From: Clostridia bacterium
GTDB taxonomy: Bacteria; Bacillota; Clostridia; Oscillospirales; Acutalibacteraceae
Length of the DNA: 40,327 nucleotides
Direction of reading: 5' to 3'
NCBI GenBank assembly: GCA_900767025.1
Contig: CAAFXS010000002.1
Location: 1-40,327, forward strand
Under the pieces are notes generated by a model. That model was not told the DNA's origin. It worked only from the letters and a program-made list of their open reading frames with translations, and searched no databases. Of this stretch, positions 15,953 to 24,344 are shown piece by piece. The position numbers and the translations under genes are program-made. The stretch's first letter is position 1; every line of letters begins with the position of its first letter.

Positions 15953-17551
15953 ATGGCGATAAATTCCTATTGCTCCCTGTCCTACCTTGTATTCTTTTTG
16001 CCTGCGGTGGCGTTGCTTTACAGCATAGTGCCTAAAAAATACAGGTGGATTGTACTGCTTTTATCAAGCTATTTTTTCTTTTTCTCCATCAGCCAAATAC
16101 TGATTTTGTATCTGTTTTTTACAACTCTTTTAACCTTCGGCGTGGGGCTTTTGCTGTCAAAGCTGAATGACCAAAAAACGCTGATGCTGAAGGATTGTGA
16201 AAAGGCACGGAAAAAAGAAATAAAAAACAGCTTTATGAAAAAGCAGAGTGCAGTTGTTGCCGTTTCCGTGATTATCAATATCGGCTTGCTGGCTGTGCTT
16301 AAATATACCAAATTTTTTGCAGGAAATATCAATGATATTTTTGAACTGCTCAAGGTTCCTGTGGTAATGAAGATACCTAAAATTGCCGCTCCCGTGGGCA
16401 TATCATTTTATACCCTGCAGGCAGTTTCATATATTTTTGATGTTCAGCGGGGCAAAATAAAGGCAGATAAAAACCTGGGCAGATTTGCACTTTATATGAG
16501 CTTTTTCCCCTCAATGATGGAGGGACCCATTTGCAGATACAGTGACACCGCCGAGCAGATTTGGAAGGGTGAAAAAATCCATTGGCAGAATTTAACCTTC
16601 GGCTTGCAGAGAGCACTGTTCGGTGTAATGAAAAAAATTGTTATTGCCGACAGACTGAATTTATTTGTTAAGCTGGCATACAGTGAGTTTAATCAGCTTG
16701 ACGGAGGCTTAGCCGCCGCTGCCGCCGTTCTTTATACCTGTCAGCTTTATATGGAGTTTTCCGGCACAATGGATATTGTTATCGGCACGGCAGAAATCTT
16801 CGGCGTTAGGCTGCCTGAAAATTTCCGTCAGCCCTTTTTCTCAAAAACCATTTCGGAGTTTTGGCAAAGGTGGCATATCACCCTGGGCACCTGGTTTAAG
16901 GATTATATTTTCTATCCTATGTCAATGTCAAAGCCGTTAAGAAAGCTTACCTCAAAGGCAAGGAAAAAGCTGGGCAATTATTACGGACCTATGATTGTAG
17001 GTGCCATTGCACTGTTTTGCGTTTGGTTTTCAAACGGACTTTGGCACGGCGCAGGCTGGCGTTATATCTTCTTCGGTATGTATCATTTTGTGCTGATACT
17101 TGGAGGAAACTTGATTACTCCGCCTGTTAAGGCAATTACAGAAAAGCTTAAGATTAACCGTAACAGTACGCCGTACCGAATTATGCAGATTATCAGAACA
17201 TCAATTCTCGTTTGCATAGGCGAGCTGTTCTTCCGAGGTGACGGACTGCGTGCAGGGCTTGTGATGTTCAAAAAAATCGTTACCGATTTTTCACTTGGTT
17301 CCGTATTCGGCAGGGAAATTCTTTCCTGGGGTATGGATGTGCAGGATTATCTCATTACGGGGATAACGGTTCTTATTGTGCTTGCAGTGAGCATTGCCAA
17401 CGAAAAGGGCATTTCCGTCAGGGAAAGAATTGCCAAAAGGCCCTTGCCTGTTCGCTGGGCAATTTGGATTTTGATGATTATGTATATCGTGATTTTCGGT
17501 GCATACGGTGCAGGCTACATACCGCTTGACCCCATATATGCAGGATTTTAA
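15953..17551 (+). CDS. DltB-like MBOAT membrane acyltransferase
   Basis: A 532-residue polytopic MBOAT protein with about 11-12 hydrophobic segments. It would move the activated group from carrier protein to an acceptor at the outer face of the membrane. FWQRWHITLGTWFKDYIFYP contains H308 and FSNGLWHGAGW contains H365, the two histidines conserved in the family; WHG is the catalytic one. It is longer than classical DltB (about 400) and nearer to AlgI/PatB-type proteins. A charged insertion with many Lys (about residues 65-95) follows the second hydrophobic region. The order adenylase, carrier, MBOAT, SGNH protein supports a Dlt-like export-transfer role. Confidence 0.88.
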   Translation: MAINSYCSLSYLVFFLPAVALLYSIVPKKYRWIVLLLSSYFFFFSISQILILYLFFTTLLTFGVGLLLSKLNDQKTLMLKDCEKARKKEIKNSFMKKQSAVVAVSVIINIGLLAVLKYTKFFAGNINDIFELLKVPVVMKIPKIAAPVGISFYTLQAVSYIFDVQRGKIKADKNLGRFALYMSFFPSMMEGPICRYSDTAEQIWKGEKIHWQNLTFGLQRALFGVMKKIVIADRLNLFVKLAYSEFNQLDGGLAAAAAVLYTCQLYMEFSGTMDIVIGTAEIFGVRLPENFRQPFFSKTISEFWQRWHITLGTWFKDYIFYPMSMSKPLRKLTSKARKKLGNYYGPMIVGAIALFCVWFSNGLWHGAGWRYIFFGMYHFVLILGGNLITPPVKAITEKLKINRNSTPYRIMQIIRTSILVCIGELFFRGDGLRAGLVMFKKIVTDFSLGSVFGREILSWGMDVQDYLITGITVLIVLAVSIANEKGISVRERIAKRPLPVRWAIWILMIMYIVIFGAYGAGYIPLDPIYAGF

Positions 17552-17562
17552 GGAGGGCGGCT

Positions 17563-18525
17563 ATGAAAAAATATATTAATAAAGTATTATCCGCCCTTGC
17601 CTTTGCTGCAATAGTTTTTGCAATCCTGCTTGTTTTGTCCTATGTGATTATTCCAAAGGGCGATGTAAAGAATTACGGAATGGAAAGCGCAGTTGCCAAG
17701 GGCGTTCTTGCCGAGGCAGACAACACCATTGATGTTATAGTTATCGGCGACAGTGAGGCATACCACGCAATTTCCCCTATGCAGCTTTGGGATGAACAGG
17801 GTATTACCTCATATGTTTGTGCCACAAGCCAGCAAAAGCTTGACACTGCACAAAATCTTTTGGAGGGAGTGCTTACCACTCAAAAGCCAAAGGTTGTTAT
17901 CCTTGAAACAAACGAGATTTTCAGGGAGCTTACATACGAAAATTCAATTGCATCCAAGGCGGAAAGCACCTTTGCCGTTTTCAAATTTCACGACAGGTGG
18001 AAGGAATTAAACATCGGCGGAATTTTTGAAGAAAGTGAAAGCAACGGCGAAGACAACTTTAAGGGCTTTAGGCACACCAAAACAAAAAAAGGTGTCAAAA
18101 ATAGGGACTTAAAGCATTATATGGATTATACCGACTCCGTTGAGCATGTCAGCCGTGTGAACAAGGGCTATGTTCGGGCAATCAAAAAAATCTGCGACGA
18201 TAACCAAATAAAGCTTTTGCTTTTGAGCACCCCCAGCACTAAAAACTGGGATTATTATAAGCATAACGGCATTGCCCAGCTTGCCGATGAGCTTGGAGTT
18301 GATTATGTTGATATTAACATATTGCAAAATGAGGTTGATATTGACTGGTCACAGGACACCAAGGACGAGGGTGACCACCTTAATTGCTACGGTGCAGAGA
18401 AGCATACGGAGTTTTTAGGCAGGTATCTTAAGGAAAATTATTCACTTGAGGATCACAGAGGCGACAGCAATTATTCCCCTTGGAACACCGCACTTGATAA
18501 GTATAATAAAGTATTAACAGGATAG
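17563..18525 (+). CDS. DltD-like membrane-anchored SGNH transferase/hydrolase
   Basis: A 320-residue protein with one N-terminal membrane anchor (about residues 8-30, AFAAIVFAILLVLSYVI) and an extracellular SGNH-like domain. The serine motif is GDSEAYH with S64, the Asn region is LETNE, and D271-H272 lie in GDHLN near the C-terminus. In dlt systems DltD takes the amino acid from the DltB reaction and helps pass it to teichoic acid; this protein occupies that place in gene order. Sequence resemblance to DltD is limited beyond the SGNH motifs. Ribosome site AAGGAGGGCGG precedes ATG 17563. The stop codon lies in the terminator stem, so this is the last gene. Confidence 0.75.
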   Translation: MKKYINKVLSALAFAAIVFAILLVLSYVIIPKGDVKNYGMESAVAKGVLAEADNTIDVIVIGDSEAYHAISPMQLWDEQGITSYVCATSQQKLDTAQNLLEGVLTTQKPKVVILETNEIFRELTYENSIASKAESTFAVFKFHDRWKELNIGGIFEESESNGEDNFKGFRHTKTKKGVKNRDLKHYMDYTDSVEHVSRVNKGYVRAIKKICDDNQIKLLLLSTPSTKNWDYYKHNGIAQLADELGVDYVDINILQNEVDIDWSQDTKDEGDHLNCYGAEKHTEFLGRYLKENYSLEDHRGDSNYSPWNTALDKYNKVLTG

Positions 18526-18545
18526 TTCAACTATCCTGTTTTTTC
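18516..18545 (+). terminator. Terminator of the Dlt-like operon
   Basis: AACAGGATAG (18516-18525) and CTATCCTGTT (18531-18540) pair around TTCAA, then TTTTC. The stop codon TAG forms part of the stem. Confidence 0.85.
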
Positions 18546-18574
18546 TTGCAATACGGCGGTTTAGGTTATATAAT
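18546..18574 (+). promoter_or_regulatory. Promoter for the GH28-like gene
   Basis: TTGCAA (18546-18551) and a perfect TATAAT (18569-18574) with a 17-bp spacer, 25 bp before the start codon. Confidence 0.7.
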
Positions 18575-18599
18575 TATAAAAAACTGCGGAGATTAGGAA

Positions 18600-20165
18600 A
18601 TGAAAAAGAAGAGAAATGCCGTTGACAAGCTGAAAACACTTTTGTTCTGGGAGGACACCAGAGTAACTCAGGGCGAGCCGTATACTCAGGTGAGAGAATA
18701 TGATTTTTCGTCATACTATCCCCGGGAAAAATATATTGAAAAAATGCCGTTGCCTGCTGAAAATGTTATTGACATACGCAGTATGGGCGCAGTTGCAAAT
18801 AATACGGAATTTGACAACGCCGCAATAATTAACAATGCTTTGGAGCAGGCTGAAAAAATCGGCGGCACAGTGCTTGTTGCAGGGGGTGACTACACCTGCA
18901 CAACGGTTTTTCTGCGTTCAAATGTAACGCTTTTTATTGAATACGGCTCCTCAATTATTGCAAACGAAACCGGCAGGGGATATCAAAACAGTGCCCTGTT
19001 ATACGGAGAAAACCTTGAAAATATCGTTCTTACCGGTGGCGGCAAAATTAAGGGCAACGGCCACCTTTTCGGCAGAAAGCCCGTGCTTGACTCAAATATG
19101 ACCTCTCCTGCTGAGTGCGTTGATGTTATTGAAATGAGGCAGAATTACAGAAAACAGCTGCGCTTTGCCCACGAAAGCAAATACGGCAGTCCGGTTATAC
19201 TTAAAAGCTGCCGTAATGTTTCTGTCCGTAATTTTATTATCGAAAACAGTGCATACTGGACCTTCCGCCTTGATAAATGTAATGATGTTGACATACATAA
19301 TTTTGTTATCAACAATAACAGAAATGTGGGCAATGCCGACGGAATTGATTTGATGGGAACAAGCAATGTTAAGATAAATCACTGCTTTATCTCCACCGCC
19401 GATGACGGAATTGTGATAAAAAATGCTTTGTGGGAGGGCTGTGACGCTCCTATGGAAAATATAAGCATTACCGATTGCGAAATAATTTCACGGACAAATG
19501 CAATTAAGGTAGGTACGGAAACTACCCACGATATCAGCAAAATTACAATATCTCATTGCAGGCTGTTTATGACGGATTTATATCCCGGTAGCGTTTCTGC
19601 AATTTCCCTTGAGGCAGTGGACGGCAGTGTGCTTTCCGATGTTAAAATCAGCGATATTTATTCCGAACGATGCTCCTGCCCGCTTTTTATCCGCCTTGGC
19701 AACCGCAACAGAGCGGCAGAGGTTAATTCTCAAAGTGCCAGAGCTATTGAATTTGCACAGAAGGCTCAAAAGGGCGGAAGTGCCGATAAAAACAGGTTTA
19801 ACCATAAAAGTGAAATTAAAAATATAGCCGTTGACGGCTTTGTTGCCAAGGAGGTTGAAATCCCCATAATGATTTGCGGTTACAGACAGGGCTTTAAGGT
19901 TAAGCGTGTTGAAAATGTTACACTGAACAATTTTGACCTTACCTGTACCGCAAGACCCCACATCATTGACAGGCGTATGTTTATTCCCGAATACGCCGAG
20001 GAATATCCCGAGTCAAACCGATTCAGGAATCTTCCGTCATATGCTCTTTTCATCCGTCATGCAGAAAATGTGACTGTTAATAATTTCAAATGCACCAAGC
20101 CCAATGCAAACAAAAAAGCCATTTACAAACGGGATGCCAAAGGCTTAACAATAATTTTGAAATAA
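18600..20165 (+). CDS. GH28-like right-handed beta-helix protein
   Basis: A 521-residue protein with an N-terminal pectate-lyase-like segment (IDIRSMGAVANNTEFDNAAI) and repeated beta-helix coils. NADGIDLMG (about 244-252) and STADDGIVIKN (about 264-275) correspond to the catalytic Asp motifs NTDG and DD of family 28. The usual GHG and RIK motifs are not evident; instead SRTNAIKVGTE follows, as in a divergent GH28-like clade. No signal peptide, so it probably acts on imported oligosaccharides, perhaps uronic-acid or rhamnose containing. Start ATG 18600 has GGAG upstream. The next gene, a GPH transporter, has its own promoter but fits as a partner. Substrate is unknown. Confidence 0.78.
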   Translation: MKKKRNAVDKLKTLLFWEDTRVTQGEPYTQVREYDFSSYYPREKYIEKMPLPAENVIDIRSMGAVANNTEFDNAAIINNALEQAEKIGGTVLVAGGDYTCTTVFLRSNVTLFIEYGSSIIANETGRGYQNSALLYGENLENIVLTGGGKIKGNGHLFGRKPVLDSNMTSPAECVDVIEMRQNYRKQLRFAHESKYGSPVILKSCRNVSVRNFIIENSAYWTFRLDKCNDVDIHNFVINNNRNVGNADGIDLMGTSNVKINHCFISTADDGIVIKNALWEGCDAPMENISITDCEIISRTNAIKVGTETTHDISKITISHCRLFMTDLYPGSVSAISLEAVDGSVLSDVKISDIYSERCSCPLFIRLGNRNRAAEVNSQSARAIEFAQKAQKGGSADKNRFNHKSEIKNIAVDGFVAKEVEIPIMICGYRQGFKVKRVENVTLNNFDLTCTARPHIIDRRMFIPEYAEEYPESNRFRNLPSYALFIRHAENVTVNNFKCTKPNANKKAIYKRDAKGLTIILK

Positions 20166-20169
20166 GTTG

Positions 20170-20198
20170 TTGATGTTAGCTGAATTGTATTGTATAAT
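20170..20198 (+). promoter_or_regulatory. Promoter for the first GPH transporter
   Basis: TTGATG (20170-20175) and TATAAT (20193-20198) with a 17-bp spacer. Confidence 0.6.
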
Positions 20199-20232
20199 CT
20201 AAATATAAATAACAATCTGGAGCGTATGTAAT

Positions 20233-22392
20233 ATGGCTAATTTAACAAATAACATTCGTGATTTGCTGTCAACAGCAAAAAAATACTGGAACGAACCGGC
20301 AAAGGGCAACTATGTTCCGTATAAGGAGGTTGTAAGCATCGGTGTTGCCGGCTTCGGCTTTAATTTTACTACGGTGCTTGCAGGCGCTATCGGTCTTGAC
20401 GCCGCTAATTTCCTTGTGGGCGCAAGCATCGGCTTAAAGCCTACGGACCTCTATGTAATGCTGCTTGTGGCAAATATTATCGGAATACCCATAGCTCTTT
20501 TCAGAGGATGGCTTTTCGACAACCATCATATGAAGGGCGGAAAGTTCATACCATTTATTATTCGTTCCACAGTTCCGTTAATTGTGCTGTCAACAATTTT
20601 TGTTTGGCTGCCCTTTGAAAGCTGGGATTACATAACAAAAGCCGTTGTCGTTGAGGTCTTTTATCTTGTGATTCAGTTTTTTATGTGCTTTTATAACGAG
20701 GGCTGGGCATATTTTCAGCAGGTTATAACTCCCAATGCTCAGGAAAGAGCAACGGTTATGAGTATTTCACAGATAATCTATTCCCTTGCACCTTCTATTC
20801 TGGGACTTATTATTCCTACTCTTGCAGGTCTTACCTGGGGTCTTAACAACATCACCACCTACCGCATTATTTACCCCGGATTTTCATTAATCGGTTTGGT
20901 GCTCAATTTGATATTTTTCAAAAAGGTTAAGGAACGCATTATCCTTCCAAAGAAAAAGGTGGAGTATGTTCGCCTTGTTGACGCAGTGCGTGAGGTTGCA
21001 AAGAATAAATATTTCTGGCTGATTAACGGTGCAAGCTGGGTGGGCTTTTTAGAGGTAGCCTACGGCGTAGTCCTCGGCTGGTCCTTTGTTTATTCCCATA
21101 ACGGTGAAAAGGCGGCTCAGCTCGGTATTGCCAACACGGTTATCGGCAATGCGGCATTGTGGGCAATGCTCCTGGCACCCCTGGCAATTAAAAAATTCGG
21201 AAAACGAAATCTGCTTATAATGTGTAATACTGCAAATATTGTTCTTTTCGTTTTGCTGAGCTTCTGCTATCAAAATCTTTTTCTTATGTGTGCAATTCTG
21301 TTTTTCAACGGCTTTGTTAACACCTTCGGAAATATCTATCTGCCTAACATAAACGCGGATATGCGTGATTATCATCAGTGGAAAACAGGTGTGAGAATTG
21401 ACGGACTTTTTGCTCCTTTGGCCTTGATAGGAACGGTGCTGAGCTTTTTCACAGGTATGGTTATTCCGTCTATTTATGAAAAAATGGGTGTTGGTCTTAA
21501 CGGAGATTACGATGTCCTTTATGACGATACTATCAGAAATAATCTTTTTGAGGTGCTGATTTTCTGCTCAATTATCGGTGCGATACTTAATCTTATTCCT
21601 TATCTTTTCTACGATTTAACGGAAAGTAAGCACAGGGGATATGTGCTTGTGCTTAAAATCCGTGCAATGTTTGAGGATTACGGCGACGGAAACCTTGATG
21701 ACGGCGAGCTGATTGAGGCTATGGAAATCATTAACACCGCCCGTAGCTTAAAAGGTAAAGAGACGCAGAAGATTGACCGCTCACAGCTTAAAAAAGCCAA
21801 AAAAATGCCAAAGAAAACCCAAGAGCAAAAGGCGGAAAGAGCCGAGGCAATACATAATGTTAGGGCACAGATTAAGCTTATTAGGGAAGAAAATGAAAAT
21901 ATTGAAAGCATGCCGATAGTAATTGAGGAGCTTGAAAAGTTTTCAACCCTCCGTTATCAAAAACAGCTTGAAAGTGCAAGAGAGGTTTACAGCTTAGGTC
22001 CTCTTTATCATTTTGACAACGCCAAGGTTGAGCTTTCGTCAGCTAAAAAAATGCCCAAATCAACTAAAGAAGAAAAGGAAATCCGTTCAGACGCAATCAC
22101 TCTTGCAAGAACGAAAATCCTTTCCGCAAAGCTTATTAAAAAATACGGCTCCAATCTTCAGGAGCCCGATGAAAGAATTTTAGAGGAAATACAAAACAGG
22201 GATACAAAATCATTTTTTGATACCCTTAAGCAAAAGCAGGATTTAAAGGCGTATACCAAATCGGTTTCAAATTACAAAAACGCCTGTGCTCCTTATGACA
22301 AAGCGAGAAATCTTATCATTCAGTTTGAAAATTATAATCATCTCAACGAAATTGAAGAGCTTTACGAAAGAGTTAAAGCACAGACAGTATAA
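20233..22392 (+). CDS. GPH/MFS sugar transporter with a long duplicated cytoplasmic tail
   Basis: A 719-residue protein. Residues about 30-465 form a 12-helix transporter of the glycoside-pentoside-hexuronide type, with the cytosolic loop FDNHHMKGGKFIPFIIR and the family-typical end YDLTESKHRGYVLVLKIR. The remaining 230-odd residues are charged, helical and cytosolic, roughly half again the usual length of about 450-480. The tail has two related units, AKKMPKKTQEQKAERAEAI (about 520) and AKKMPKSTKEEKEIRSDAI (about 602), showing an internal duplication. It probably imports an oligosaccharide by cation symport for the GH28-like protein upstream. The tail could be a regulatory or docking domain; its function is unknown. 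Ribosome site is weak (TGGAG). Confidence 0.85.
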   Translation: MANLTNNIRDLLSTAKKYWNEPAKGNYVPYKEVVSIGVAGFGFNFTTVLAGAIGLDAANFLVGASIGLKPTDLYVMLLVANIIGIPIALFRGWLFDNHHMKGGKFIPFIIRSTVPLIVLSTIFVWLPFESWDYITKAVVVEVFYLVIQFFMCFYNEGWAYFQQVITPNAQERATVMSISQIIYSLAPSILGLIIPTLAGLTWGLNNITTYRIIYPGFSLIGLVLNLIFFKKVKERIILPKKKVEYVRLVDAVREVAKNKYFWLINGASWVGFLEVAYGVVLGWSFVYSHNGEKAAQLGIANTVIGNAALWAMLLAPLAIKKFGKRNLLIMCNTANIVLFVLLSFCYQNLFLMCAILFFNGFVNTFGNIYLPNINADMRDYHQWKTGVRIDGLFAPLALIGTVLSFFTGMVIPSIYEKMGVGLNGDYDVLYDDTIRNNLFEVLIFCSIIGAILNLIPYLFYDLTESKHRGYVLVLKIRAMFEDYGDGNLDDGELIEAMEIINTARSLKGKETQKIDRSQLKKAKKMPKKTQEQKAERAEAIHNVRAQIKLIREENENIESMPIVIEELEKFSTLRYQKQLESAREVYSLGPLYHFDNAKVELSSAKKMPKSTKEEKEIRSDAITLARTKILSAKLIKKYGSNLQEPDERILEEIQNRDTKSFFDTLKQKQDLKAYTKSVSNYKNACAPYDKARNLIIQFENYNHLNEIEELYERVKAQTV

Positions 22393-22401
22393 CAAAAAAC
22401 A

Positions 22402-22426
22402 AAGCCGCCGAATTAATCGGCGGCTT
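22402..22426. terminator. Bidirectional terminator between convergent transporters
   Basis: AAGCCGCCGA (22402-22411) and TCGGCGGCTT (22417-22426), 10 bp, around ATTAA. The A-rich left flank supplies a U-run for the minus strand. Confidence 0.75.
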
Positions 22427-22432
22427 AACTAT

Positions 22433-24124
22433 TTATTCTGCCTTTAGTATTTCATCAATACAGCTGTGCTTTGCCAGCTCCTCTGTTACCATAGGCTCTT
22501 TTGTTTCATTTGCGTAATCAACAATTTCCTTCATATACTTAATATCTTCACTCTGCAGCATATTATCGTTAAAGTTGTCAACTGCGGCCCTTATTCTGAG
22601 AACGCGGACTATATTTGCGTGCTTCTTTTCCGTAAGGTCATAGAAGAAAAACGGAATTGCAACGGTTACCGCACCGATAAGTGAAAGCAATGACTGATAG
22701 AAGAAAATGTTATTTCTCAGGTCTGTGTTTTGCAGTGCAAGGGAAATATCATCAGAAAATCCTACTCCGCCAAAGGAAAGGAACAGGGGAGTAAGCATAC
22801 CGGTGAACACACCGATGACGGTTGTAACAATCGCCATATAGTTTTGCCAAAAGCCCTCAAGGCGCTTGCCTGTTTTCATTTGAATATCGTCCATTATGTC
22901 AGATGTCATTAAGCCTGTTAAGAAATAGAAGCCGCCGAAGAACTGTTCAAAGAACGATACAACCAAAATAAGCACAGGGCTCTTGTGGAAAATAACCTGC
23001 AGTGCAATCATAATTACATAACCAACGCAGGACAGTATCATCAAATTTCTTTTTCCCAGCTTTTTGATGAGGAACGGGCCTACAAGCAGTGCAACGGCAA
23101 TTGCATTCATAAGAATTGTTGAGCAGTACAGACCCACCCAGGTTTTTGCCGAATCGGATACAAAGCTGTACTGTGTAATCCAAGTGGTAATGTTTGCAAG
23201 ATTTCTGATTGCATTGAAGGCGTTGAATATTGTGATAATCCAGAAATACTTGTTTTTGCTAAGGAGCTTCATACCCTCGGAAAACTTAACCTTGGCAACA
23301 TATTCCTGCTTAACAACAGTTCTTTCCTCAACACCCTTAACAAGCAGAAGCACCATTAAAACGCCTAACACACCGCATATGGGGAAAGCGATGCGGTACA
23401 TACCAACAGCATTCCAGCCGCCCTGCTTTGCAAATATTGTTCCTGCAAGGATAGGAAGAATGATATTTACGATTGAGCTTGGCAGACCTGACACCAAGCC
23501 CTTGATAGAGCCGATATTTGCTCTTTCCTGTGCCACGGTTGAAATGGTCTGCTCCATACCTGCAATACACTGATTAAGAAGTGTAATAAAAAACTGACCG
23601 ATTTGAATAAGAATAAATGCTAAAAGAATACCTAAATTAAAATCAATGGTTGATGATTCAAAAACGCCCATTATGGGAATTGCCGGAAGCGGTATGCTGA
23701 AAAGGTGAATATCCATCCAGGATGCCGGTATGTACGGAACAAATGAAAAGCTTAACGCCGTACCTATTGCCGACCAAAGCAGAAACGGCTTGAATTTTCC
23801 GTTTTTGCCGTTGGAGTTGTCAATCATCATTGACAGGATGGGCGAACGGATGATAGCAATTACAGATGCAAGGATTGTCAAAACCCATGCCATACCTGTT
23901 GACATCTTAAAATATGAAATCATCAGGTGAACGCTGGTTGCTATTGTAGTATATTGTGTCAAAACGCCCAGCAGATTAGGGCTTCCGCAGCCTGCGGCAA
24001 AGGCGGCAAATTCCTTGTATGAAACCTGATATCCCTCAGGCGGCTTGTTCCAGTGTGATTTGAATTTGCTTAGCCCGTTGGAAATTTTTGTTTTTAAGCT
24101 CTCTTTTTCCTGTGTCTCCTGCAT
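22433..24124 (-). CDS. GPH/MFS family sugar transporter
   Basis: A 563-residue membrane protein with about 12 helices, of the same family as the 20233 and 33018 genes. MMIDNSNGKNGKFKPFLLWSA gives the conserved cytosolic loop, ERTVVKQEYV is the central loop, and FYDLTEKKHANIVRVLRIRA marks the end of the transporter core. A tail of about 75 residues follows, much shorter than in the neighbour and without the duplicated AKKMPK units. Start ATG 24122-24124 is preceded by GGGGG. Its promoter region holds an 11-bp palindrome shared with the divergent D-amino-acid operon. The substrate could be a sugar, but its position opposite that operon leaves open another solute. Confidence 0.85.
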   Translation of the reverse strand: MQETQEKESLKTKISNGLSKFKSHWNKPPEGYQVSYKEFAAFAAGCGSPNLLGVLTQYTTIATSVHLMISYFKMSTGMAWVLTILASVIAIIRSPILSMMIDNSNGKNGKFKPFLLWSAIGTALSFSFVPYIPASWMDIHLFSIPLPAIPIMGVFESSTIDFNLGILLAFILIQIGQFFITLLNQCIAGMEQTISTVAQERANIGSIKGLVSGLPSSIVNIILPILAGTIFAKQGGWNAVGMYRIAFPICGVLGVLMVLLLVKGVEERTVVKQEYVAKVKFSEGMKLLSKNKYFWIITIFNAFNAIRNLANITTWITQYSFVSDSAKTWVGLYCSTILMNAIAVALLVGPFLIKKLGKRNLMILSCVGYVIMIALQVIFHKSPVLILVVSFFEQFFGGFYFLTGLMTSDIMDDIQMKTGKRLEGFWQNYMAIVTTVIGVFTGMLTPLFLSFGGVGFSDDISLALQNTDLRNNIFFYQSLLSLIGAVTVAIPFFFYDLTEKKHANIVRVLRIRAAVDNFNDNMLQSEDIKYMKEIVDYANETKEPMVTEELAKHSCIDEILKAE

Positions 24125-24164
24125 ATAGCTTTATCCCCCTATGATATGAAACTGTATCTCTTTA

Positions 24165-24193
24165 AGCATATCACTTATTGACGACGCGGTCAA
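24165..24193 (-). promoter_or_regulatory. Promoter for the leftward transporter
   Basis: Minus-strand -35 TTGACC (24188-24193) and -10 TATGCT (24165-24170) with a 17-bp spacer. The palindrome at 24172-24199 overlaps the -35 and spacer. Confidence 0.6.
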
Positions 24194-24199
24194 TAAGTG
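24172..24199. promoter_or_regulatory. 11-bp palindrome, probable operator
   Basis: CACTTATTGAC (24172-24182) and GTCAATAAGTG (24189-24199) are perfect inverted repeats separated by 6 nt. They cover the leftward promoter and lie about 65 bp upstream of the rightward one, a layout suited to a dimeric regulator controlling one or both directions. Confidence 0.6.
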
Positions 24200-24261
24200 T
24201 TTGAATATCGTCAGTGTTTTTGCAGAAATATCCAACATTATTCCATTAAATAATTTGCCTA

Positions 24262-24290
24262 TTTACAATTCTCGCATATTGTACTAAAAT
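24262..24290 (+). promoter_or_regulatory. Promoter of the D-amino-acid operon
   Basis: TTTACA (24262-24267) and TAAAAT (24285-24290) with a 17-bp spacer, 54 bp before the first start codon. Confidence 0.6.
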
Positions 24291-24344
24291 ATATGGAGAG
24301 TGATAATACCCTTATCGCTTATTCTGTTTTTAGAGGTGTTTGCT

